From assembly GCF_040954645.1 (NCBI RefSeq), contig NC_092809.1:65906141-65970140 (forward strand): a stretch of 64,000 nt of DNA. The letters run 5' to 3'. This DNA is from Diabrotica undecimpunctata (taxonomy: Eukaryota; Arthropoda; Insecta; Coleoptera; Chrysomelidae). The translations under genes were made by a program, and so were the position numbers. The notes beneath the pieces are model-generated. The model was not told where the DNA came from and searched no databases. It saw only the letters and a program-made list of their open reading frames with translations. This document shows, in pieces, positions 21,939-32,462 of the stretch (its first letter is position 1; each line of letters starts with the position of its first letter).

Positions 21939-24788
21939 CGGGTCGCTTCGCGGCACCACCTAACCTAATAAGTTAACCATCGCTCAACCATCGCTAACTT
22001 TACTCAAGAGACGAAAAGACGCTTTACTCCCATGTTATCCATATGTAAGGTGTGACGTGTTGACTTTAAAACGTGACGTTTTTGACGTGATGCGTGACGT
22101 TTTGACGTGACGCGTGACGTCTTCACGTAAAAATGTGACGTTTATAACGTGACATTTAACGTTTACATGAATCACGTGACATTCGACGCAGGACGTGACA
22201 TTTCACGTGAAATGTCACGTGAAATAACATGAATGATGTGATATTCGACGCAGAGACACACAGAGCCATCTGTGATACGTAGACAGAGGTACGCAGAGAC
22301 ATGCAGAGGCACACAGAACCATCTGTAACACGTAGACAGAGGTATGCAGAGACCATCTAACCTAATACATTTACCATCTATTTAGATGGTAAATGATTAC
22401 GAAGAGTCACCAAGAGAATGGTATCATTTAATCTTAAATGAGAGTGACTTTGCTCTTCTAGTATATGCTTCTAACGTAAAATGGTATTCTATTTGTCGAT
22501 GTCATTTAGTAGCAGATTGTTGTACGTTGAGCCATTTGGACTTTACAAGCTTAGTACCGTTTTTTCAATATCTTTGCGTTTTATTTTTATCTTAACATAT
22601 ACGTTACCACCTCCCCGTTCCATCGATACCTTGCACGTTGTTGGGTGTTGAGCCGTTTGGACGTTTCAAGCTTAGTGCCGTTTTGACATTGTCCTTGCGT
22701 TTGCTTGTCACAGACCCTATCGATCACTATTGGTTTTGTTGACCGATAATATCGGTCTTTTGGTCTTTCAGTGGTTCTATTACACATATTTTTTGTGTTT
22801 TGTCAAAGCAGTCGATTCGGTTGATTTTTTTTTTGTCAATAAAAATAACATATTATTGGATCTATCGAACGACAGGCCTTATTGGCTATTTGGCATATTT
22901 AGGTAATTGCTATTTCCTAATTTCATTTGAAACTACAGATGATAAATTTAATTGTTTTTGTGTAGTACATTACTAGTTATTGTTTTCTTACAGTCTCGTG
23001 GTTAGATCGAAAACCGCAATTCCTGAAAGAATATTGTCATAATCATCATCATCATTTGGCTCTACAACTCTATGTGAGTCTTGGCCGCGTTTACTATTTC
23101 CCTCCATTGTTGTCGGTCCTAAGTAGCTATTTCCCATTGCTGTATTCCCATTTTGCGTAGATCACTGGCTACTCCATCTCTTTCTTGGGCCACCAACTGA
23201 CCTTCTGCCATCGGGCCTTTCCCAGAATGTGGCGTTCAGGAGTCTTTCGTCACTCGATCTTAGTACGTAGCCCGCCCATCTTATTCGGTTTGCTTTAATG
23301 TAGCGTACTATATTTTCATCTCCATAAACTGTCTAAAGTTCATCATTGTGTCTTCTTCTCTATTCTCCTGTTGTCTCTTCTCTGCAAGGCCCATAGATAG
23401 TCCGCAGTATCTTTCTTTCCCGTACCAGTAATTTTGTCGTTTCCCGCTGGTTCAGAGTCCATGTCTCGCTTCCATACGTTATTGTGGGACGAATTATTAT
23501 TTTATACACTCTTATTTTTGCTTGTATTGAGACTATTTTTGATTTAGATTGAACGAATATTGTGTGATCCATTATTTGTTCATAATCCCAGCCTAGAAAA
23601 TTCGCCAAAATAGTAAACATGTTTATGTGTTTTTTCAAGTTATCGGTTTTTTGTTATCAATACATGGGGTGGAAGCAATTGGTTGTACAGTTTTCAAATC
23701 AGTATGTAAGTGTTCAGTCATCAAAATTAAACGTCGTATCCTTCAGAAACTATATTGTTACACACCGCTAGTATTCTGTGATATTTAACGGTATAAACGG
23801 CGTGTGACACTACAGTGACAGAGTCTGTAGCATCTGCAACATACATCCACTGTTAGTGTGTCTACTGTTTCTGTGTTATTTTCTGAGAACACTGGGGTCG
23901 ATGTGTTCTGTACATAGACAATATCCAAGCTTCTGCAGCCGTAGTGTGAGTGTTTTCGCAAATAGTGTTTACTCAGACAAGTACTGATTATCATATATAG
24001 TTGCTTATTTTTACATAAAACGCATGCTGTATTCTGTTTTTCGTTATATATTTGCTTATATCTTTTGCAGGTATTTATTTGTGACTGTATTTTAAATATT
24101 TTTATTATATTTCAGCATTTTTTTTTTCACTTTAGATTGTGCTTCTTTCCTTGCAGGTGTTTATTTTTGAAAATAATTTACATGTAGTTTTTATTATTTT
24201 TTAGCATATCACCCCTGTATATTTGTTTATTTCTTTGCAGTTCTTTATTTGCGACAGCAGTTTACATAAGTTTATTGTATTTGAGCATATTTCACAGATT
24301 TTCGTTCGGTTGTCTCATTTTTCCAAAGATTACGTCTAGCTCTACTCTACTATTTTGGCACTGTTTTTACCTTTACCCTTAGCAGTATTTTGGTAGATAT
24401 TTCTGTGTTTTCACTGTATTTCGATGACTTATGCACTAATTTCTTTTGCCGTGGGACGGTGACAAGTAATTTTTGTTTATGTCAACACCTCTTGTCCTTT
24501 TTGACGTTTTTTATTGCTGCCATTACATGTTAAATGCTTGATTGCTTTTTCCATTTTTTTACATTTTGTGTGTATGTTTTTTGATGTTTTTCATATATTT
24601 TTCACGGTATTTCGTTGACTTTATGCATTATTTCTTTTTACGGCTGCTAGAAATAATTATTTTTAATAATTTATTTTATTGTTATTGTGTTTAGGCGGCT
24701 TGCCCTTTGCTTTTTTTTTTGTTAGACGGTATTTTGCCGTGAGGTTGTAACCCTTCTTGTTTTACATATTAACACCTCTTCTGTTTTA
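21939..24788. other. Loop of the foldback element
   Basis: Unique to the centre. 22060-22250 has GACGTG-rich minisatellite pieces like those of the arms. 22255-22350 has two copies of a CACACAGA(G)CCATCTGT-type unit. 22500-22720 has two diverged ~120-bp units in right-arm orientation. 23040-23640 is a nested LINE tail. 23990-24740 is T-rich and has degenerate repeats resembling the inner arm. The loop therefore derives in part from the same satellite. No intact gene is seen. Confidence 0.7.
23036..23640 (-). pseudogene. 5'-truncated LINE in the loop
   Basis: The minus strand encodes the C-terminal reverse-transcriptase region: IRVYKIIIRPTITYGSETWT and LLVRERKILRTIYGP, then the MGGLRT-type tail. 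The 3' end is a short trinucleotide run (AATGATGATGATGATT on the minus strand, at about 23041-23056), typical of RTE-class LINEs. Only the last ~600 bp are present. Confidence 0.7.
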
Positions 24789-26139
24789 AGATATGTTTGT
24801 TCATTATATATATATATATATATATATTTTTCGTTTATTTCTTTGTAGGTAATTTTTTTTTTAACTGTAGTTTATATAGTTTTATTGTATTTTAACATAT
24901 TTCACAGAAGTTCCTTCTTTTTGTCTCGTTTTTCCAAAGATTACATCTATCGGATATGTACTCAGGTATTTGTAAACGTTTTTTGATGTTCTTTGCTATT
25001 TGTCGCTAATTGTCTGTCTCATGTCTCGTTTTTAGCATAATTCAATATGTTTTATTGTATTAACTGTATTTTATTACCTTTCCGACGGGTAGGTGTTTAT
25101 TACTGTTTTGTATGTTTCCTCTTATAATTTTGATATTTTTTAATGTATTTTCATTGCATGTCACCTGCTTTGATCATTATTTCCTATTAGTCGATTGGTG
25201 CTTATTACTTTTTGCGTGTCGCCTCTTATAAGTTTGATGTTTTTCAAATGTATTTTTTACTGTATGTCGACTGCTTTGATCATTAGTTCCTATCCATCGA
25301 TAAGTGTTTTATTACTTCATTGTATGTCGATTTTATTTGAACATTATTTGCTAGCCCTCAGTACGTGTTTATTACTTTTTTTTAAATTGTTGTACACACT
25401 AGTACCTCTTCTGTTATGTTTTATGTTATTTTTTTTTGCTTCTTCTTTATTTGTAGGGTGTTTTTTTTTTACTGTAGTTTACATAGTTTATTATATTTTA
25501 CCATTGTTCACGCTATACTTTGTTCATTTTTCTTTGCGGGTATTTATTTTGATAGTATTTAACATAGTTTTGTTGTATTTGAGCATATTTCACAAATTTT
25601 TGTTTGGTTGTCTCTCGTTTTTTTTTCCAAAGATTACGCCTGTCTGGGTATGTACTCGCTACGTTTTTACAATTCTTTGTTGTTAATTTACAGGTTCATG
25701 TCTCGTTTGCATAATTGAGTATGTATTTTAACCGTATTTTCTTTGATGTGTACTGCTTGTGAATATTATTTTCTTGGCTGTATGTGTTTATTACTTTTTG
25801 CGTGTTGCCTTTCATGATTTTTGATGTTTTTTAAAGTATTTTTATTACGTGTTGTCGCTCATGATTTTCGATGTTTTTTAATGTTTGCATGTAGACTGCT
25901 TTGATTATTATTTTCTATATCCGATTAGTAGCAACAAAGATCCGATATAGTGCCGTTTTGATAATGTCTTTGTCTTTTGATTTTTGTGTTTACGTATTAA
26001 ATATCGCTCCTCTTTCAGTTAACGTGTTACACGTAGTAATCTGACTAATAACAACAAAGATTTGCTGAAGTGTAGTTTTGGCAATGTTTATGCATTTGTC
26101 TTTTGTTTTAGCATGTTTGTGACCACCCCCTTTCTATCG

Positions 26140-27640
26140 ATATTTGCATTTCTACCCCTTGCACGCTATTGTACGTTGAGCCGTTTAGACTTATAAGCTT
26201 AGTGTCCTTTTGACAATGTCTTTACGTTTGATTTTTACCTTAACATATTCATTACCACCTCCCCTTTCCATCGATACCTTCCACGTTGTCGTACGTTGAG
26301 TTGTTTAGACGTTTCAAGCTTATTGCCGTTTTGGCATTGTTTTTGCGTTTGCTTTTTATCTTAACATATTTAATAACACCTACCCTTTCCATCGATACCT
26401 TGCACATTGTCGTACGTTGAGTTGTTTAGACGTTTCAAGCTTAGTACCGTTGTCTTTGCGTTTGCTTTTTATCTTAACATATTCGTTCTCACCTTCCCTT
26501 TCCATCGATACCTTACACGTTGTCGTACGTTAAGTTGTTTAGACGTTTCAAGCTTAGTGTCCTTTGGGCAATGTCTTTACGCTTTATTTTTATCCATCAA
26601 TACCTTGCACTTTGAACCGTTTGAACGTTTCAAGCTTAATGCAGTTTTGGCATTGTCTTTGCCTTTTTTTTTTATTTTAACACATTCATTACCACCTACC
26701 ATTTCCATCGATATCTTGCACGTTGTCTTACGTTGAGTTGTTTAGACGTTTTAAGCTTAGTGTCCTTTTAGCAATGTCTTTTCGTTTGATTTTTATCTTA
26801 ACAAAATCATTACCACCTCCCCTTTCCATCGATACCTTGCACGTTGTCGTATGTTGAGTTGTTTGGACGTTTCAGGCTTAGTGTCCTTTTAGCAATGTCT
26901 TTTGGTTTGATTTTTATCTTAACATAATCATTACCACCTCCCCTTTCCATCGATACCTTGCACGTTGTCGTACGTTGAGTTGTTTGGACGTTACAAACTT
27001 AGTGTCCTTTGGCAATGTCTTTACATTTGATTTGTATCTTAACATATTCGTTCTCACCGCCACTTTCCATCGATACCTTGCACGTTGTCGTACGTTAAGT
27101 TGTTTAGACGTTTCAAGCTTAGTGTCTTTTTGGCAATGTCTTTGCGCTTTATTTTTATCTTAACATATTCGTTACAATCTCCCTTATCCATCAATACCTT
27201 GCACGTTGAGCCGTTTGGACGTTTCAAGCTTAATTGCACGTTGAGCCGTTTGGACGTTTCAAGCTTAATGCAGTTTTGGCATTTTCTTTTCGTTTTTTTT
27301 TTTTTATCTTAACATAATCATTACCACCTACCCTTTTCATCGATATCTTGCACGTTGTCTTACGTTGAGTTGTTTAGACGTTTTAAGCTTAGTGTCCTTT
27401 TAGCAATGTCTTTTCGTTAGATGTTTATCTTAACATAATTATTACCAGCTCCCCTTTCCATAGATACCTTGCACGTTGTCGTACGTTGAGTTGTTTGGGC
27501 GTTACAAACTTAGTGCCCTTTGGCAATGTCTTTACGTTTGATTTTTATCTTAACATATTCGTTCTCACCGCCACTTTCCATCGATACCTTGCTCGTTGTC
27601 GTACGTTGAGTTTTTTAGACGTTTCAAGCTTAGTGCCGTG
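26140..27640. repeat. Main ~120-bp satellite array (right arm)
   Basis: Inverted copy of the left-arm array with the same unit order, including the internally duplicated 28-bp piece (GTTTCAAGCTTAATTGCACG near 27225). Shared unit order means the arms were copied from each other as a whole. Confidence 0.92.
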
Positions 27641-27796
27641 GATTTTTGTATAAATAACTGTATTAACAATTTTTGGAGAAAAGTTATTGCAGCAGGATCA
27701 TTTAATTGGAATCTTTTTGAAGTGCCTTGTCCAAACGAAAATATCTTACAACAATTAAAAACTCTAATATCTAAACTTGTATCTGTATATAATTAA
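27640..27796 (+). other. Promoter-like repeat and ORF C remnant (right arm)
   Basis: GGATTTTTGTATAAATAACT...CAATTTTTGG at 27640-27676 is repeated at 28243-28280 in front of the 141-aa gene. Here it is followed by an open frame lacking an ATG (KVIAAGSFNWNLFEVPCPNE, stop at 27796). This may be a terminal exon or a truncated gene sharing the promoter segment. The mirror lies at about 18866-19022. Confidence 0.35.
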
Positions 27797-27945
27797 AAGT
27801 GTAAAAGATATGTTTTTAAGAAATATTATGTTAGAATTGTAAAGAATAAAAAGTTTTTTAGCGAAACTGCAATACATTTACGACTTAAAATGTTAAATAA
27901 TAAGTAGCGAAAAATACACCTTTAAAGAATAGTTAGAAAGATCGT

Positions 27946-28143
27946 TTAGTCATCGGAAAAACCATATACATATAGCCAATCATATTTAAGGTTAGGATCA
28001 AGTACTGTTGGACGAGACCATTTAACTTGCAAACATATTTTACGAGTACAGTCTATGTAACTATTTCTTACCAGAGATCCGAAGCACAAGACAAACCTAC
28101 AAAACATAATATTGCCCAAACTGCATTCTGTATCTAATTTCAA
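27946..28143 (-). CDS. Hypothetical short ORF B (right arm)
   Basis: Mirror of the left-arm stretch, with the same translation and the same lack of an ATG at its 5' end. Listed because it persists open in both arms; the arms are so similar that this is weak evidence. Confidence 0.22.
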   Translation of the reverse strand: MKLDTECSLGNIMFCRFVLCFGSLVRNSYIDCTRKICLQVKWSRPTVLDPNLKYDWLYVYGFSDD

Positions 28144-28242
28144 TTTTTTGATTAATACTAATTTTATCCATATAATATATGCTTTATAAAAATACGGTTA
28201 ATATTATACAAAAACTTCTTCAGTCAGAAGATGTGTGTGTTT

Positions 28243-28280
28243 GGATTTTTGTATAAATAACTGTATTAACAATTTTTTGG
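28243..28280 (+). promoter_or_regulatory. Duplicated TATA segment upstream of the 141-aa gene
   Basis: A 37-38-bp segment containing TATAAATAACTG is the second copy of the one at 27640-27676, differing by one T in the T-run. It lies in the position expected of a core promoter. The left-arm mirror contains TATAAATAAC at 18402-18410. Confidence 0.4.
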
Positions 28281-28445
28281 AAATTAGTATAAATCAAGGT
28301 GCTGGTCTGTTTACATGCCTTATTGTTGCTCTCTGTGTCTGTGTATGCAGAGAATAGCACTCTGGAGTATGCTAGTTCTTTTCTTAGACGTTTCGGATAC
28401 CTCTTCAGAAGTCTCTTACATTTATTCCTCTGGTTAGGATACACA

Positions 28446-28871
28446 ATGCCTTATGAGACAATAAGTGAAACTATAAAACCTTGCGGTTGTATAGAAATAT
28501 TCAAAATGAACGACTGGATCGATACTAGGACTGAGTACATATTATGTGAATCATGTAAAGAACAATTGACAAACCTGCGAATTGAAGATCAAAGGAGATT
28601 GGAAGCAGAACGAATACTTAGAGAAGAACGACTTTTACACATAAAAACGCAAATTGAGGCATTAACGGACGACGTTCAAATTAAATTACATCACATAATT
28701 AAAAATACTGATCGACGAAATACCCTTATCCGATATTTGAATAGAGGTTACCTGAGTAAAACGCTATTTGAACTACTAGGTTTTGTGAAAAAGGGACGAT
28801 TTTGGCTGGCATATCCCAATCGCTTACTAAAGATGGAGGAAGATTATAAAGAAGTGCTTTTTTGGTACTAA
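28446..28871 (+). CDS. Unknown 141-aa protein of the foldback element (right copy)
   Basis: Identical in translation to the left-arm copy. TATAAATAA at 28252-28260 lies about 190 bp upstream of the ATG, and a second TATAAAT about 160 bp upstream. A short out-of-frame ORF starting at 28315 precedes it and could act as an upstream ORF. An AATAAA-containing stretch (GTAAATAAACAATAC) follows the stop within 15 bp, a compact layout as in small transposon or virus-like genes. As the only clean gene in the element, it is the natural candidate for an element-encoded function, but none can be assigned. Confidence 0.55.
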   Translation: MPYETISETIKPCGCIEIFKMNDWIDTRTEYILCESCKEQLTNLRIEDQRRLEAERILREERLLHIKTQIEALTDDVQIKLHHIIKNTDRRNTLIRYLNRGYLSKTLFELLGFVKKGRFWLAYPNRLLKMEEDYKEVLFWY

Positions 28872-30739
28872 TGTAATGTAAATAAACAATACTTGTACAT
28901 GTCTATGTCTTTTTTTTAATATAAAAGTTTCAGTGTTGTATATATAACTTGTATCTATATGTAACTCAATAATAAAAGATATTTTAATGAAAGATATGTA
29001 TATTTCTCCTACGCATTACTACTGAATATGTTCTACGTAGAATGTCACGTTTTATATGGCAAGTTTCTAGATAAATTTTATAAAGATATAATTTGTATTA
29101 GTACAAGAGAATTGGGAATTTGACGTTGGTTCGTTTTATGATGTTTTTAGCCATAAATAATGATCGTATCGCACTTGGTCGGTAATTTTCGTAATATACA
29201 TGAAAATACCTTTCTAATGGTATACTGCACGGAGCACTTGGTGCAAAATTGAGCGAGTTAGGGTTTGCTAGAGATCAAACTGCGATAAGAGATTTTTCTA
29301 TGCCAATGGTTTTGTTTTAATGTTAATAACAATAAATAAGCATTTATAGTTCGACCAAGTTATTACAACGGCCGTTATGACACCTTACCATATATCTTTT
29401 GAACGGATAAGCGGAAATCGACGTATGACCCATCAAATTAAAGGATTTTGAATGATGAATTACATTGTGATGTTTGATTTAATAAAATTCTATGTATAAG
29501 ATCTCTTTGACACCCTGTTACATTCTGCATCGAATGTCACGTCATTTCACGTTCTATGTCGAATGTCACGTCCTGCGTCGAATGACACGTTCTGCGTCGA
29601 ATGTCACGTTCTACGTCGGATGTCACGTTTTCTTAGGCACTGTACGGACAAGAAGAAGAAGAAGAAGAATGTTCATACTGAACGTTGACATGGCTTCTGT
29701 GTGTCACCAACGCTTTCATTTGACACCTCATACGTCAAAATCAGGCCAATAGCAACGAAGAAATATGTTCTACGTAGAATGTCACGTCCTGCGTCGAATG
29801 TCACGTTCTACGTCGAATGTCACGTGACATTTCACGTTCTACGTCGAATGTCACGTCCTGCGTCGAATGTCACGTCCTGCGTCGAATGTCACGTCATTTC
29901 ACGTTCTGCATCGAATGTCACGTCCTGCGTCGAATGTCATGTGACATTTCACGTTCTACGTCGAATGTCACGTCCTGCGTCGAATGTCACGTGACATTTC
30001 ACGTTCTACGTCGAATGTCACGTCCTGCGTCGAATGTCACGTTCTACGTCGAATGTCACGTTCTCTTAGGCACTGTACGGAAAAGAAGAAGAAGAATGTT
30101 TATACTGAACGTTGACATGGCTTCTGTGTCACCAACGCTTTCATTTGACACCTCATACGTCAAAATCAGGCCAATAGCAACGAAGATACGTTTTAGCGCC
30201 CATTTGGCAATGCTGCCATCTTTGTTTTTTATGTCAAATTATTCTCCGTCTCCTCCCCGTTCCAACGACCCCTCGTACGTCACGATCGAACCAATAGACA
30301 CAAAGATACCTAATAATGCCCTTTTGGCATGATTTGATGCGCACGGCATATACTGCGTTCAACCCCATTTTTCACCCCCTTTCCAACGACCCCTTGTACG
30401 TCATGATCGGACCAATAGCAACGAAGATACGTTCTAGCGCCTATTTGGCACTGCTGCCATCTTTGTTTTTTGTGTCAAAGTATTCCCCGTCTCCTCCCCG
30501 TTCCAACGAGCCCTCGTACGTCACGATCGGACCAATAGAAACAAAGATATGACGTAATGACCTTTTGGCATGCTCCGATGCGCACGGCACATACTGCGTT
30601 CAACCCCATTTTTCATCCCCTTTCCAACGAGCCCTCGTACGTCATCCTACGTTAAGCCGTTTGGAACTTACGACCGGGGGTTGCGATTTTAGGGGATGCG
30701 ATTTAGGGGATGTGCTCAGACATAGGTAGCCTATCTACT

Positions 30740-30745
30740 TAAAGT
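30740..30745. repeat. Target-site duplication, right
   Basis: TAAAGT directly follows the element end CCTATCTACT. The empty copy at 30936-30941 has this hexamer only once. Confidence 0.9.
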
Positions 30746-31000
30746 TGATTTCATGTAATCGAATGAACTATCTTAAAAGTAAAGTCGTTCCAGGAACGCA
30801 TGGTTTTTCATGGTTTTTCCCTCATAATTTACTATGGAATGACTAACAGGAGATTTTTACTCTCATAATGACCTGTGTTTGTCTTTTTAAGGACGAGTTA
30901 CATGCTATGATTTTTTCTGACGGATATTCTCAAGTTAAAGTTGATTTCATGTAATCGAATGAACTATCTTAAAAGTAAAGTCGTTCCAGGAACGCAACTC
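30746..31000. repeat. Target repeat: end of copy 1 and full copy 2
   Basis: The rest of the interrupted copy (30746-30800, TGATTTCATGTAATCGAATG...) is followed directly by a second, uninterrupted unit (about 30801-31000) that reads straight through CTCAAGTTAAAGTTGATTTC. The unit is about 190 bp. Copy 2 therefore shows the empty insertion site. Confidence 0.9.
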
Positions 31001-31144
31001 AACAATATTGGCAATATCATTTTAAAGTCGTCTACTTTAAAATATACAATGTATGTCTGAATTGTCAATATAAATGAGTCAGATAAAATTAAATTATTAG
31101 AAGATTTTTTCAACAAGGAACTAAAAAACAAAATTTGTTTAATT

Positions 31145-31300
31145 TACTAATGTTTGTATTTTGAGAACGATTTCCGAAGTGGAAATTGAAATGTTAGTAA
31201 ACGTTAACCTTTAATTGTGGCTTATTTACATTTAAATAGTAATTACTTTAACATGCCACAAGAAAATAGCTTCAGAACAATATTTAGTATTAGTATTTAG
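31145..31300 (+). repeat. PLE-associated 3' repeat, copy 1
   Basis: Starts ACTAATGTTTGTATTTTGAG and contains ACGATTTCCGAAGTGGAAAT. It matches 41779-41930 over about 150 bp with scattered changes. The small hairpin ATTTCC/GGAAAT followed by TGAAA recalls the degenerate hammerhead-like segment seen at Penelope-like ends. No coding content. Confidence 0.5.
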
Positions 31301-32010
31301 GATTAGCATCTAGAATCACTTGTCTATTCCTTATTTGTAAATAAATTTAAGTTGGTTAGGGCCCTGAATGAAGAGTATAAATACAAGTGAATTTATGGTT
31401 TCCACTTCCTTTTTGTATTTTTTTATTTTTGTTTAACAATAACTATATATGTATGTGCGTGCGTAAGTTTGTATATGTGCGCATATGGATATAGTATTTG
31501 TATATTTAATATTGTAGCAAACAGTATTTATTATATATCTTGACTGAATGGATCAAGCAATCCAAAGCCATAAAAAAGATTAAGTGTGTTTTTACAAGTT
31601 AAAAAAATTACATACTTCTATATGGTCCACGATACACAAATACCGGTATGCTAGTCAAGGAATAGAAATCTGTACTCCGACGCGCATGACGTCACCTGCG
31701 AAGCAACAGTACAGGGTACTACGGTGTTCGAGATGTAGGATTCCCTGTCCCGGTATAATTTGTGCATCGTGTTTTAGATGAACTGTTTTTACAAATTAAT
31801 CACCCCTGTGATAAGTTTTTAAATATTTTTGTTTTTGCATATCCTCCACGTTTGATTAAACTTGCCCGAAATCATGTAATTAATCATGGTTTTATTATCG
31901 ACAATACAATAATCAACAAGAATTACTTTTAAGCGCTACTAAATATATTCACTTCAGAATTGACTACATCATCTTTGTTTAGAAGGCTCTATGAGGCAAA
32001 AAGTTTAACA
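31300..32010. other. AT-rich intron segment, no gene seen
   Basis: Contains TATA-rich low-complexity sequence and one more GC-rich patch at 31620-31760 (CCGGTATGCTAGTC, GACGTCACCTGCG). A 65-codon ORF there ends RCSRCRIPCPGIICASCFR, four closely spaced Cys pairs, but I cannot place it in a family. Confidence 0.3.
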
Positions 32011-32011
32011 A

Positions 32012-32175
32012 CCATAACTTTGAGCAAGTTAAAGAATTTACATATCTTGGATCGCTAGTAAACGCAACAAACACGACAAGCGACGAAATAAAAGGACGCA
32101 TAGCAATAGTAAACAGAACTGTTCACGGTCTCCAGAAACATTAAAAAAATAAAAATATAAAACGTGCAGTAAAGC
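32012..32175 (+). pseudogene. LINE fragment (YLGS motif)
   Basis: Plus-strand translation gives [19 protein letters not shown] and [19 protein letters not shown], the conserved connection region after the RT palm. The fragment stops at the (TA)n tract beginning at 32178. Confidence 0.65.
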
Positions 32176-32454
<279 letters not shown>

Positions 32455-32462
32455 CAGTAACC

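Larger units (their letters stand above)
15894..30739. mobile_element. 14.8-kb foldback element with ~6-kb inverted arms
   Basis: The element has mirror-image ends (AGTAGATAGGCTACCTATGT and its inverse), a 6-bp target duplication and a preserved unoccupied target copy. Arms 15894-21938 and 24789-30739 are inverted copies of each other; the loop is 2.85 kb. Apart from the 141-codon ORF in each arm, I see no transposase, integrase, polymerase B, ATPase or capsid gene, and the only reverse-transcriptase sequence is a LINE fragment nested in the loop. It is probably non-autonomous and mobilised in trans. Six-bp duplications are characteristic of Maverick/Polinton elements, but arms built of tandem repeats recall Drosophila Foldback-type elements, which duplicate a different length. 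The superfamily is unresolved. Confidence 0.85.
24789..30739. repeat. Right inverted arm (5.95 kb)
   Basis: Mirror image of the left arm. The inner (TA)n is only 24805-24827. Scattered substitutions distinguish the arms, for example in the stretches matching 16240, 16590 and 16905, with length differences in A/T runs and in the minisatellite (29520-29630, 29765-30062). These independent differences show two real copies rather than one sequence mirrored by assembly. Confidence 0.92.

Noticed and set aside
28299..28445. N-terminal signal peptide on the 141-aa protein
   Set aside because: The hydrophobic leader in this frame begins at GTG, not ATG. The first in-frame ATG is 28446. It could only be real if a spliced upstream exon supplied an ATG.
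15894..30739. Assembly artefact explaining the large inverted repeat
   Set aside because: Arms differ in substitutions and repeat lengths, the loop is unique, and both ends show the same 6-bp target duplication with an empty target copy nearby.
15894..30739. Autonomous Maverick/Polinton
   Set aside because: The 6-bp duplication fits, but none of the diagnostic genes (protein-primed polymerase B, retroviral-type integrase, ATPase, protease, capsid) is visible in any frame.
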